Shown here: piece after piece, positions 49,308 through 58,925 of the stretch
How the letters are laid out: the number at the start of each line of letters is the position of its first letter
Position numbering within the stretch: the first letter of the stretch is position 1
Assembly: GCA_964438205.1 (NCBI GenBank)
Contig: CAYTJQ010000004.1
Location: forward strand, 1 to 64,000
DNA from: Pseudohaliea sp964438205
Lineage (GTDB): Bacteria; Pseudomonadota; Gammaproteobacteria; Pseudomonadales; Halieaceae
DNA: 64,000 bases
Reading direction: 5' to 3'
Notes under the pieces: generated by a model
The model's input: only the letters and a program-made list of their open reading frames with translations
Databases searched by the model: none
Told to the model about the DNA's origin: nothing
Position numbers and translations under genes: made by a program

Positions 49308-49998
49308 CGGCCTCGCGCAGGTAGGCGAAGCCCCCTTCCTTGATGTAGAGCTCGCAGTATTCACCGCCGGTGGGCGTGAGCACACCGCCGGGGGGAATGC
49401 GCAGCCAGCTCCAGCGCCGATAGGTGCCGTGCTCGTCCGCGAAGGCGCCGGCGAGCACCAGCAGCTCGGCCCCGGCGGGGAAGGTCAGGGTGCCGAGGGA
49501 TGCCGGGTCTTCCCAGCGCTCGAGGCGCGCCGAGTCCGCGTAGGGTTCCTGGGCGTAGAGCTTCTTCCAGGCCACTCCCTTGCGGACGCTGCCGCGCCAG
49601 GGCTGGCCGGCCGTCTCCAGCGCCACCTTCTCCCGGTCGTGCCCCGGGTACTGGCGCAGCTTCACGAACAGCGTGCAGCCGCCTTCCGAGTAGGGCGCGT
49701 GGGAATAGCCCTCCGGGTTGAGCAGGTAGGTGCCCACCGGCCAGTGGCCGCGGTCATCGGAAAAAACACCCTCGAGGACGAGGATTTCCTCGCCCTCCGG
49801 GTGGTCGTGGCGCGGGAAGCGCGCGCCGGGCTCGTAGCGCACGAGCGACGTGACCTGGCCGGCCTCGGCGCGGCCGACGAGATGCAGGCGCTTGCGCTGC
49901 ACGTGGCCCCCGGGGCTCGGGGTCCAGGGCAGCGCCTGGGTGTCGATGGTCAGGCGCTGGCGGAAGTCGCCGTTCAGCACCTGTTGTTCCTGGCTCAT
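49303..49998 (-). CDS. Double-cupin protein (ChrR cupin-like)
   Basis: A 231-residue protein with two beta-barrel cupin repeats. The first has metal-ligand histidines and Glu in FPRHDHPEGEEILVLEG and a later His in GYSHAP; the second (LLVLAGAFADEHGTYRR) lacks clear metal His. Such proteins resemble the C-terminal half of ChrR anti-sigma factors, but no sigma gene adjoins, so it is probably an enzyme or stress protein. ATG 49998 is chosen over a longer frame. Confidence 0.85.
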   Translation of the reverse strand: MSQEQQVLNGDFRQRLTIDTQALPWTPSPGGHVQRKRLHLVGRAEAGQVTSLVRYEPGARFPRHDHPEGEEILVLEGVFSDDRGHWPVGTYLLNPEGYSHAPYSEGGCTLFVKLRQYPGHDREKVALETAGQPWRGSVRKGVAWKKLYAQEPYADSARLERWEDPASLGTLTFPAGAELLVLAGAFADEHGTYRRWSWLRIPPGGVLTPTGGEYCELYIKEGGFAYLREAA

Positions 49999-50111
49999 GG
50001 TATGTTCACCGTTCCGTTCGTAGTACTTTTCATCGCTGTTGCGTAGCGTCAACCTTGTTTTGACCGCCGGGGCCGGCGCGGGTTCCGGACGGCCGGCGAC
50101 GGGAGAGAGCC

Positions 50112-51080
50112 TTGTCTCACATTTATGTTACGCACAAGCTGCCGGGGGAGCGCATCGCCGAACTTGGCCGGCACTGCGACATGGCGTGCTGGCCGGGCCC
50201 GGGCCTCCTGCCGTCCGCGACGCTGCACGCCGCCGTCGCGGCCGCGGACGGGCTCGTCTGCCTGCTCACGGACCGCATCGACGCCGCGCTGCTGGCAGCC
50301 GCACCGCGCCTGCGCTTCGTCAGCAGCGTCTCCGTCGGCCTCGATCACGTGGACCTGGCAGCGGCCACGGCGCGGGGCATCCCGGTCGGCCACACGCCCG
50401 GCGTACTGGTGGATGCCACCGCCGACACGGCCGTTGCGCTGCTCCTGGCCGCGGCGCGGCGCGTGGCCGAGGCCGATGCCTATGTACGCGGGGGCCACTG
50501 GCGGCCGGAGAACGCCTGGTCCCCGGACTTCTTCCTCGGCCGGGATCTCGCCGGTGCGACCCTGGGCCTGGTCGGCCTCGGTGCCATCGGCCAGGCTGTT
50601 GCCCGTCGCGGCGCTGCCTTCGGCATGCGGGTCGTCGGCTGGAATCGCAGCCCGCGGAACGTGCCCGGGGTGGAATCGCTGCCGCTGGCGGAGGTTCTCG
50701 CCGCGAGCGACTTCGTCAGCGTGCACGTGGCGCTGGTCCCGGAGACCCGCGGTCTCCTCGATGCCGAGCGCCTGGCGCAAATGCGGCGCGGGGCCATACT
50801 CATCAACACGGCGCGGGGCGGCATCGTCGACGAGGCGGCCCTGGCCGAGGCGCTCGCGAGCGGCCGGCTGGGCGCCGCCGGTCTCGACGTTTACGCGCGG
50901 GAACCCCTGCCCGCCGACAGCCCGCTGCTCAGCGCGCCGAACACGGTGCTGACCCCGCACATCGGCAGCGCCACCGCACGCACCCGCCAGCGCATGGCGG
51001 ACCTGGCCGCGGCCAACGCCCTCGCCGCCCTTCGCGGCGAGCGCATGCCGCACTGCGCCAACGCGGAAGTCTACGGCTAA
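50112..51080 (+). CDS. D-2-hydroxyacid dehydrogenase (GRHPR-like)
   Basis: A 322-residue NAD(P)H-dependent enzyme, glyoxylate/hydroxypyruvate reductase type. Rossmann motif GLGAIGQAVARRGAAFG, catalytic Arg in NTARGGIVDEAAL, Glu in YAREPLPADSP and His in LTPHIGSAT. TTG start at 50112 after a strong gggagagag. Divergent from the cupin gene with 113 bp between. Confidence 0.9.
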   Translation: MSHIYVTHKLPGERIAELGRHCDMACWPGPGLLPSATLHAAVAAADGLVCLLTDRIDAALLAAAPRLRFVSSVSVGLDHVDLAAATARGIPVGHTPGVLVDATADTAVALLLAAARRVAEADAYVRGGHWRPENAWSPDFFLGRDLAGATLGLVGLGAIGQAVARRGAAFGMRVVGWNRSPRNVPGVESLPLAEVLAASDFVSVHVALVPETRGLLDAERLAQMRRGAILINTARGGIVDEAALAEALASGRLGAAGLDVYAREPLPADSPLLSAPNTVLTPHIGSATARTRQRMADLAAANALAALRGERMPHCANAEVYG

Positions 51081-51095
51081 TGGCTTTCGCTCGGG

Positions 51096-51662
51096 CTACC
51101 GGGGCGCTTCCGGCAGGGTGCGCAGGCCGTGGCGGATGGCCCGGCGGGCCATGTCCATGTCGACCCGGTTCCGGTCCTCGATGATCTTGCTGATGCGCAC
51201 GTCCCACACCGCGTCGCCCTCCGCCGCGTCGAAAAGAATGACGGCGATGTTCGCCGTCTCGCGCACCGCGCCCAGCGCGTAGGCGTTGTCGATGGAGGCC
51301 TGGTCGACGTTGCGGTTCGGGACCGCGCTGGCCCGGTAGTTCACGTTGTCGGCGCTCCGGCTGACCGCGCCGTCGACGAATCCCGTCGCCGCGACGTAGT
51401 CGACGAGGAAATCCGGGTTGTCCTCGACGCGCCGGTAGCCTTTGCCCGCCAGGGCCTCGTCCACCGCGGCGCGCAAGACCGGATCGAGCCGGTAGATGCT
51501 GTCGGCGCCGGAGCCCTCCACGGGGAGCGCGGGGCGCCGCCAGGCGTAGGTCTGGTAGCCGCCCGCGGCGAAGCGCGCGGTGTCGGCCGGTTCGGTCTCC
51601 AAGCCGGCGGTGCAGCCGGCGAGCAGCAGTGCGGTCAACAGCAGGGTCATCAGGGCGCGCAT
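51096..51662 (-). CDS. DUF4136 lipoprotein
   Basis: A 188-residue exported protein with lipobox LLLAGC (C17), so an inner- or outer-membrane lipoprotein. The remainder shows the DUF4136 pattern: YQTYAWRRPAL near the N-terminus, DPVLRAAVDEALAGKGYRRV, PDFLVDY and ISKIIEDRNRVDMDMARRAI. Function unknown. Convergent with the dehydrogenase. Confidence 0.88.
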   Translation of the reverse strand: MRALMTLLLTALLLAGCTAGLETEPADTARFAAGGYQTYAWRRPALPVEGSGADSIYRLDPVLRAAVDEALAGKGYRRVEDNPDFLVDYVAATGFVDGAVSRSADNVNYRASAVPNRNVDQASIDNAYALGAVRETANIAVILFDAAEGDAVWDVRISKIIEDRNRVDMDMARRAIRHGLRTLPEAPR

Positions 51663-51764
51663 CGGGGGCCTCGCTGGCGGTGTACTGCCTTCCAGTGTAG
51701 CAGAGAAGACATCCTCATCTGCCGCGAAAAGCCCTGATCCTGCAGGGATTTCGCCGCGCCAGGC

Positions 51765-52061
51765 TCAGCCACCGCCTGCGGCGCGGCCGGACAGGTTGCC
51801 ACCGAGACAGCGCGAGACCGCGAGCTCGTTGCCCGCCGCCGCCGCTGCCCCGGCGGGTTCCACGGAGAAGCGTACCTCCGCGCCGATGCCGTCGTCATCG
51901 ACCTGCAGTGCCGTCAGCCGCAGGCTGTCGAGCAGGGCATCGATCTGCCCCCGGGACTGGTGCGGCAGGACGTCCGGCAACAGCGCGCTCGTCGCAGCGA
52001 GCTGCAGCCGCGGCGGGGCGTTTCGGTGGCGGTTCCTCGTCACCCGCGCAGCATACCGCAT
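51765..52061 (-). CDS. Hypothetical protein
   Basis: A 98-residue frame starting 11 bp after the AraC stop on the same strand. Middle section PHQSRGQIDALLDSLRLTAL then VDDDGIGAEVRFSVEPAG looks like a beta/alpha domain end, but the N-terminus is basic (RYAARVTRNRHRN) and no signal is visible. It may be a real small gene, a truncated remnant, or a shadow. 51663-51764 holds no gene. Confidence 0.35.
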   Translation of the reverse strand: MRYAARVTRNRHRNAPPRLQLAATSALLPDVLPHQSRGQIDALLDSLRLTALQVDDDGIGAEVRFSVEPAGAAAAAGNELAVSRCLGGNLSGRAAGGG

Positions 52062-52072
52062 GGGCGTCCCGG

Positions 52073-52954
52073 TCAGCGCCGCACCGAGGCCCGGTAGGCC
52101 CTCGGCGACAGGCCGACCACGCTCTTGAAGGCGCGGGAGAAGTAGAGCGCATCGGTGTAGCCGAGGGCGGCGCTCACCGCCTTCACGCTGCGATCGGGCT
52201 CGTCCAGGAGCCGGCAGGCGGCCTCCATCTTCATCTGCAGGAAGTGGCGGATCGGCGGCACACCGGTGACGGCCCGGTAGCGGCTGACGAAATGGTAGCG
52301 CGAGAGATTGGCCACGCCGGCGAGCTCGTCGAGGGTGAGCTGGCCCTCCAGGCGGCTGCGCATGTAGCCCTGGATCGCCGCGAGGTCCAGCTCGCCCGGG
52401 CGCCCGGTGCGCCGTTGGCGCACTGCGAGGGCGAAGCGGGTCATCAGGTGGCGAAGGTGGTTGGCGGCGTCGACGTAGGCCAGCAGGTCGTAGCCGGTGC
52501 TGCGCACGGCGAGCAGGCTGTCGAAGCTCGCTTCCAGGGCCGGGCTGGCACCGGCGTGCTGCACCACCCGGCCGCGCTGGAAGCCGAGGCGCTCGATGAA
52601 GCTACCGCTGCCGGCGCCGCGGAAGTGGACCCAGTAGAGGGTCCAGGGGTCGCGCCGGTCGGCACCGTAGCCGTGGGAGGCCCCGGCGGGTAGCAGGACG
52701 AGATCCCCGGCGCGGACCGACTGGCGCCCGCCGGCCGTCTCCAGCCAGCCGCCGCCGGCCGTGCAGTAGAGCAGCAGGTTGTCGTCCGGCGCCTGGCGGC
52801 GCATGCGGTGATCGCGGGCGCGGGGGTAGTAGCCCATGGCCGTGGGGTAGCAATCGCGGGTCAGCGGGTCGTCCTCGAGGGATGCCAGCACGAAAGCCGG
52901 CGTCAACAGCCTGACGCCGTCCTGCGGAAGAGGCCAGTCAGAAGGCCGGCTCAC
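52073..52954 (-). CDS. mmsR: AraC-family regulator, MmsR-like
   Basis: A 293-residue activator. N-terminal cupin-like AraC arm (about 20-170; GGGWLETAGGRQSVRAGDLVL) and C-terminal double HTH: LTLDELAGVANLSRYHFVSRYRAVTG, then VKAVSAALGYTDALYFSRAFKSVVG. It is divergent from mmsA, the position of MmsR in Pseudomonas, so activation of valine/isobutyrate degradation is inferred. GTG start at 52954. Confidence 0.88.
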   Translation of the reverse strand: MSRPSDWPLPQDGVRLLTPAFVLASLEDDPLTRDCYPTAMGYYPRARDHRMRRQAPDDNLLLYCTAGGGWLETAGGRQSVRAGDLVLLPAGASHGYGADRRDPWTLYWVHFRGAGSGSFIERLGFQRGRVVQHAGASPALEASFDSLLAVRSTGYDLLAYVDAANHLRHLMTRFALAVRQRRTGRPGELDLAAIQGYMRSRLEGQLTLDELAGVANLSRYHFVSRYRAVTGVPPIRHFLQMKMEAACRLLDEPDRSVKAVSAALGYTDALYFSRAFKSVVGLSPRAYRASVRR

Positions 52955-53081
52955 GGTGTGCCTGGCAGGATTCCCATTGCCGCAATATCGTCCATGTCAT
53001 TCACAATTTCGTCAATGGCAGCCGGCGCCCCGTGGTGGTAACGTCCCAGTCCCTAAGCCATAACAGTTGACGAGGTCTACC

Positions 53082-54584
53082 ATGCCCGCCCAGGTTCCGC
53101 TGTTCATCAACGGCGAGTTCACCCAGAGCAGCAGCCAGGAAACGCTGCCGGTACTCGACCCGGCCACCCAGTCCGTGCTCGCGGAAGTGCCGCTGGCCAC
53201 CGCCGACGAGGTGGATGTTGCCGTCGCCGCCGCGAAGGAGGCCTTCCAGGGCTGGCGCGAGGTGCCCGTGCCCGAGCGCGCCCGCCTGATGCTGCGCTAC
53301 CAGGCCCTGCTCAAGGCACACCACGACGAGCTCGGCGAGCTGCTGGCGCGCGACACGGGCAAGACCTTCGAGGATGCCAAGGGCGATGTCTGGCGCGGCA
53401 TCGAGGTGGTCGAGCACGCCGCGAACATCCCCACCCTGCTCATGGGTGAGACGGTCGAGAACGTCGCCGGCGGCATCGACAGCTACAGCCTGACCCAGCC
53501 CCTCGGCGTCTGCCTCGGTATCACCCCGTTCAACTTCCCGGCCATGCTGCCCCTGTGGATGTTCCCGCTGGCCATCGCCTGCGGCAACACCTTCGTTCTC
53601 AAGCCCTCGGAGCAGGTCCCGCTGACGCCCATGCGACTGGCCGAGCTGTTCACCGAGGCCGGCGCCCCCAAGGGCGTTCTCAACATCGTCCACGGCAGCG
53701 TGCCGCAGGTGGACCAGCTGCTGGCGCATCCGGATATCCAGGCCGTGTCCTTCGTCGGCTCCTCCCGGGTCGGCGAGATCATCTACCGCACCGCGACCGC
53801 GGCGGGCAAGCGCGTGCAGTGCATGATGGGCGCCAAGAACCACATGGTGATCATGCCCGACGCCGACAAGGACGGCGTCCTCAACGCGTTGGTCGGAGCC
53901 TCTGTCGGCGCCGCGGGGCAGCGCTGCATGGCCATCTCCGTCGCGCTCTTCGTCGGCGAGGCCGCCGCCTGGATCCCGGAACTCGCCGAGCGGGTCGGCA
54001 AGGCCCGGCCCGGCGCCTGGGATGACGCGGGTGCCGCCTACGGCCCGCTCATCTCCACCGCGGCCCGTGACCGCGTTCTCGGCCTGATCGCCAAGGGCAA
54101 GGAGGAGGGCGCCACCTGTATGCTGGACGGCTCCGACTGCGTCGTCGACGGCTTCCCGGACGGCAACTGGGTGGGCCCGACGATCTTCAGCGACGTCACC
54201 CCGGACATGACCATCTACAAGGAAGAGATCTTCGGGCCGGTGCTCTGCTGCATGCAGGCCGACACGCTGGAGGCGGCGATCGCGCAGATCAACTCCCTCG
54301 AGGTGGGCAACGGCACCTCCATCTTCACGCAGTCCGGCGGCGCGGCGCGCAAGTTCCAGCACGAGGTGGCCGTCGGCAACGTGGGCATCAATATCCCGAT
54401 TCCGGTGCCCCTGCCATTCTTCAACTTCAGCGGCTGGCGCGGCTCCTTCCGCGGCGACCTGCACCCCTACGGCAAGCAGGCCGTGCGCTTCTATACGGAG
54501 ACCAAGACGGTCACCGCGCGCTGGCGCCACGCCGAGCCGGAGGCCGCCGGCAGCCAGCCGAACATGAGCATCAACCTCCGCTAG
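53082..54584 (+). CDS. mmsA: Methylmalonate-semialdehyde dehydrogenase (CoA-acylating)
   Basis: A 500-residue ALDH converting methylmalonate semialdehyde and CoA to propionyl-CoA in valine catabolism. N-terminal PLFINGEFTQSSS, PFNFPAMLPLWMFPLAIACGN, GSSRVGEIIYRTA, catalytic Cys in GAAGQRCMAISVAL and NYNP-like VGINIPIPVPLPFFNF. SD cgaggtctacc before ATG 53082. First of five genes on one strand. Confidence 0.95.
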   Translation: MPAQVPLFINGEFTQSSSQETLPVLDPATQSVLAEVPLATADEVDVAVAAAKEAFQGWREVPVPERARLMLRYQALLKAHHDELGELLARDTGKTFEDAKGDVWRGIEVVEHAANIPTLLMGETVENVAGGIDSYSLTQPLGVCLGITPFNFPAMLPLWMFPLAIACGNTFVLKPSEQVPLTPMRLAELFTEAGAPKGVLNIVHGSVPQVDQLLAHPDIQAVSFVGSSRVGEIIYRTATAAGKRVQCMMGAKNHMVIMPDADKDGVLNALVGASVGAAGQRCMAISVALFVGEAAAWIPELAERVGKARPGAWDDAGAAYGPLISTAARDRVLGLIAKGKEEGATCMLDGSDCVVDGFPDGNWVGPTIFSDVTPDMTIYKEEIFGPVLCCMQADTLEAAIAQINSLEVGNGTSIFTQSGGAARKFQHEVAVGNVGINIPIPVPLPFFNFSGWRGSFRGDLHPYGKQAVRFYTETKTVTARWRHAEPEAAGSQPNMSINLR

Positions 54585-54600
54585 CGGAAGGAGCAGCGCC

Positions 54601-55757
<1,157 letters not shown>

Positions 55758-55761
<4 letters not shown>

Positions 55762-56546
55762 TCAGCAGCACGTCCGACAAGATCAAGGTGGAGCTGCGCG
55801 GCCATAGCGCGCTGGTGACCATCGATAACCCGGCCGCGAACACCTGGGACACGGAGAGCCTGCCGGCGCTGCGCGACCTGGTGGCGGAGCTGAACGCGGT
55901 CGACTCGGTCTTCGCCCTGGTGCTCACCGGGGCCGGCGACAAGTTTTTCTCCGCCGGCGCCGACCTCAAGCTCTTCGCCGGCGGCGACACGGCCGTGGCC
56001 GAAGAGATGGGGCGGCTGTTCGGCGAGGCCTTCGAGGCGCTGGCCGATTTCCGCGGCGTTTCCATCGCCGCCGTCAACGGCTTTGCCATGGGCGGCGGCC
56101 TCGAGGTTGCTCTCGCCTGCGACCTGCGGGTGGTCGCCGAGAACGCGAAGCTCGCCCTCCCGGAAGCCCGCGTGGGCCTGCTGCCCTGCGCCGGCGGCAC
56201 CCAGCGCCTCGCCTGGCTGGTGGGTGAAGGCTGGGCCAAGCGCATGATCCTGTGCAACGAGCGCATCGATGCCGCGACCGCCGGGCGCATCGGCCTGGCC
56301 GAGGAAGTGGTCCCGGCCGGGGAGGCGCTGGACCGCGCCCTCGCCCTCGCCGAGCAGGCGGCGCAGCAGAGCCCGACCTCCGTGGCGCACTGCAAGCAGC
56401 TGATCCACTCCGCGCGCGACAAGGCGCTGGCCGATGGCCTCGTCGGCGAGCGCGAGCGCTTCGTTGAGCTCTTCTCCACGGAGGACCAGCGCGAGGGGGT
56501 CAATGCCTTCCTCGAGAAGCGCGAACCCGTGTGGAAGAACCGCTAG
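55758..56546 (+). CDS. Enoyl-CoA hydratase
   Basis: A 262-residue crotonase. Oxyanion hole FSAGADLKLFAGG and GFAMGGGLEVALACDLRVVAE; catalytic acidic residue in ALPEARVGLLP. Hydrates methacrylyl-CoA to 3-hydroxyisobutyryl-CoA in this context. Coupled by ATGA to the dehydrogenase. Confidence 0.93.
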
Positions 56547-56556
56547 GAGCCCCGCC

Positions 56557-57672
56557 ATGAGTGACGACGCACCGGTCATCGTCTCGGAGCAGCCCGCGGC
56601 CAGCGGCGCCCTGGGCATGCTCACGCTGAACGTGCCGAAGACCCTGAACTCCCTGACCCTGGAGATGGTCGACCTGCTGCAGGGCGCCCTGGACCGCTGG
56701 CGCGATGACCCCTCGATCCGCGCGGTGTTCATCGCCGGCGCCGGGGAGAAAGCCTTCTGCGCCGGCGGCGACGTGCAGGCGCTGCACGCCTCCGCGGTGA
56801 AGAACCCCGGCGGGCCCTGCGACTACGCGGAGGCGTTCTTCGCCCGCGAGTACCGCATGAACTACACGCTGCACACCTATCCCAAGCCGATCATCTGCTG
56901 GGGGCACGGCATCGTCATGGGCGGCGGCCTCGGCATCATGGCCGGCTGCCGGCACCGGGTGGTCACGGCGTCGACCCGCATCGCCATGCCGGAGGTGACC
57001 ATCGCCCTGTTCCCGGACGTTGGCGGCAGCTGGTTCCTGAACCACATGGCGAGCGGTGCCGGCCGCTTCCTCGCGCTCACCGCGGCGAACATCAACGCCG
57101 CCGACGCGCTGTTCCTCGGCCTCGCCGACCGCTTTATCAGCGCCGAGCGGTGCGATGCGCTGGTCGAGCGGCTGCTGGCCCAGCCCTGGAGTGACGACCC
57201 GGCCGCCAACCACGGGCTGGTGCGCCACCTGCTGCGCGAGTTCGAGGACGGCGCCGAGACCCTGCCGCCGGCGCAGGTGCAGCCGCACCTGCCCACGATC
57301 CGGCGGCTCACGGACGGCGACGATATCCACCAGGTGATCGACAACATCCTCGCCCTGGACACGGACGACAAGTGGCTCGCAAAAGCCCGCGACGCCCTGG
57401 CCCACGGCTCGCCGCTCGCGGCGCGCTGGATCGACCGGCAGCTGGAACGCACGCGGCACAGCTCCCTGCGCGAGGTGTTCCAGGCCGAGGTGGTGCTGGC
57501 CACGCGCATCGTCCGTCACCCGGAGTTCGCCGAGGGCGTGCGCGCGCTGCTCATCGACAAGGACCGGCAGCCGGCGTGGCAGTACGAGAACTCCCGGGCG
57601 GTGCCCGAGGATGTCCTGGACGGCTTCTTCCTGCCGCCCTGGCCGCAGAACCCCCTCGCCGACCTGACTTGA
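56557..57672 (+). CDS. 3-hydroxyisobutyryl-CoA hydrolase
   Basis: A 371-residue crotonase-fold hydrolase releasing 3-hydroxyisobutyrate. FCAGGDVQALHAS, GHGIVMGGGLGIMAGC and MPEVTIALFPDVGGSWFLNH are the HIBCH signature; the C-terminal extension (~180 residues) separates it from simple hydratases. 10 nt after the hydratase gene. Confidence 0.93.
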   Translation: MSDDAPVIVSEQPAASGALGMLTLNVPKTLNSLTLEMVDLLQGALDRWRDDPSIRAVFIAGAGEKAFCAGGDVQALHASAVKNPGGPCDYAEAFFAREYRMNYTLHTYPKPIICWGHGIVMGGGLGIMAGCRHRVVTASTRIAMPEVTIALFPDVGGSWFLNHMASGAGRFLALTAANINAADALFLGLADRFISAERCDALVERLLAQPWSDDPAANHGLVRHLLREFEDGAETLPPAQVQPHLPTIRRLTDGDDIHQVIDNILALDTDDKWLAKARDALAHGSPLAARWIDRQLERTRHSSLREVFQAEVVLATRIVRHPEFAEGVRALLIDKDRQPAWQYENSRAVPEDVLDGFFLPPWPQNPLADLT

Positions 57673-57702
57673 TAAAACCAGGATAAAAACCGGAGACCAC
57701 TC

Positions 57703-57916
57703 ATGGCACACGTCGCATTCATCGGCCTCGGCAACATGGGAGGGCCCATGGCGGGCAACCTCCTCACCGCGGGTCACTCCGTCACCGTTTTCGACCTGGT
57801 CCCGGAAGCCTGCGCGGCGCTCGCCGAGCAGGGCGCCGCCGTGGCCGACTCGGCGCAGGCTGCCGTTGACGGCGCGGAGTACGTCGTTTCCATGCTGCCG
57901 GCGGGCAGGCACGTCA
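57703..57916 (+). CDS. mmsB: 3-hydroxyisobutyrate dehydrogenase, N-terminal part
   Basis: The first ~71 codons of a typically ~298-residue enzyme, oxidising 3-hydroxyisobutyrate to methylmalonate semialdehyde. Rossmann motif FIGLGNMGGPMAGNLL and FDLVPEACAAL are clear, and EYVVSMLPAGRHV just before the gap matches MmsB. The remainder lies in the 100-N gap or was mis-joined. It closes the loop mmsA to mmsB. Confidence 0.9.
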
Positions 57917-58016
57917 NNNNNNNNNNNNNNNNNNNNNNNNNNNNNNNNNNNNNNNNNNNNNNNNNNNNNNNNNNNNNNNNNNNNNNNNNNNNNNNNNNNN
58001 NNNNNNNNNNNNNNNN
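57917..58016. other. Assembly gap (100 N)
   Basis: Exactly 100 Ns. It cuts mmsB after ~71 codons; at least ~680 bp of mmsB plus the end of the opposite DUF4340 gene would have to fit, so the true gap is larger or the join is artificial. Confidence 0.98.
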
Positions 58017-58925
58017 TTCGCTGGTCTCTCCGCGGCTCTCTTCGCCGCTCCCGCCGTCGCTTCCCACCAGCGCTTCCAGGCTGTCCGCGATACGGTCGTG
58101 GTCGTAGCGGCTGATCGTGAACCAGGGCGACCAGGCGCTCGACTTCAGGAAGCGCAGCTCGTCCCCGGCGGCGAGCGTGAGTTCGATGGCCTGTTCGCCG
58201 CTGTCGACGACCAGGGTCCGGGCGGCCGTGTCCCCTGCCGGCGCCTCGGCCACGGCGGTGACCTGCAGTCCCTCCAGGGCGCGGACCAGGTCGTCGGCGG
58301 CGCTGTCGTCTTCCAGCGCCGCGCCGTCGAGGCGCCAGCCGTCCCCGGCGCGCTCGAGGCGGTGCCCTTCCCAGCGCACCGCGGTGGGGCCCGGGAGGGC
58401 GGCGAGGCCGCGGTCCAGCCAGCCGCTGTCGTCCGTCGGCGCGTCGTAGGCATTGAAATCGATGCTGTAGATCGCCTCGCTGTCTGCGGCGCGCGCATGG
58501 ACCCGGCGGAAACCCGGGGCGGTGCCGAGGAAGACCGTGGCCAGCACCTCATCGCCCGCGAGCAGTTCCACCCGACGCTCGAAGGCATCTCCGGCCACGG
58601 CGAAGCGCTCCCGGGCCGAGCTGCTCCGCGCGACCGGCCAGCCGGGGTCTGCCTCCAGGGCGGCGAGCAGGGTAGCCACCCGCCCCGGGGCCACCGGGAG
58701 GCCGCTTCCGGCGAGGGTCCAGCCGTCGCCCGTGCGGGCGATGCGGGCGGTGGCGCCATCGCCGTTACTCACGCGCAGGCCGTCGGCGCGGGTGGCCACG
58801 CTGCTCGCGAGCAGGGGCAGGGCGCCGGCGGCATCGTCGTCGGCAGCGGGCCGGTAAAGCACCGCCGTCACCAGCAGCTGCACGGCCAGCAGGGCACCGA
58901 GTACCGGTATCAGGAAACGGTTCAT
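58017..58925 (-). CDS. DUF4340 membrane-anchored protein, 3' end missing
   Basis: At least 303 residues; the C-terminus runs into the gap. N-terminal membrane segment (MNRFLIPVLGALLAVQLLVTA; residues 5-24), then a repeating periplasmic beta-rich domain with WTLAGSGLPVAPGRVATLL, TVFLGTAPGFRRVHAR and YSIDFNAYDAP, the DUF4340 pattern. It overlaps the fused permease-GldG gene by 4 bp and probably acts with that ABC transporter. Confidence 0.85.
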
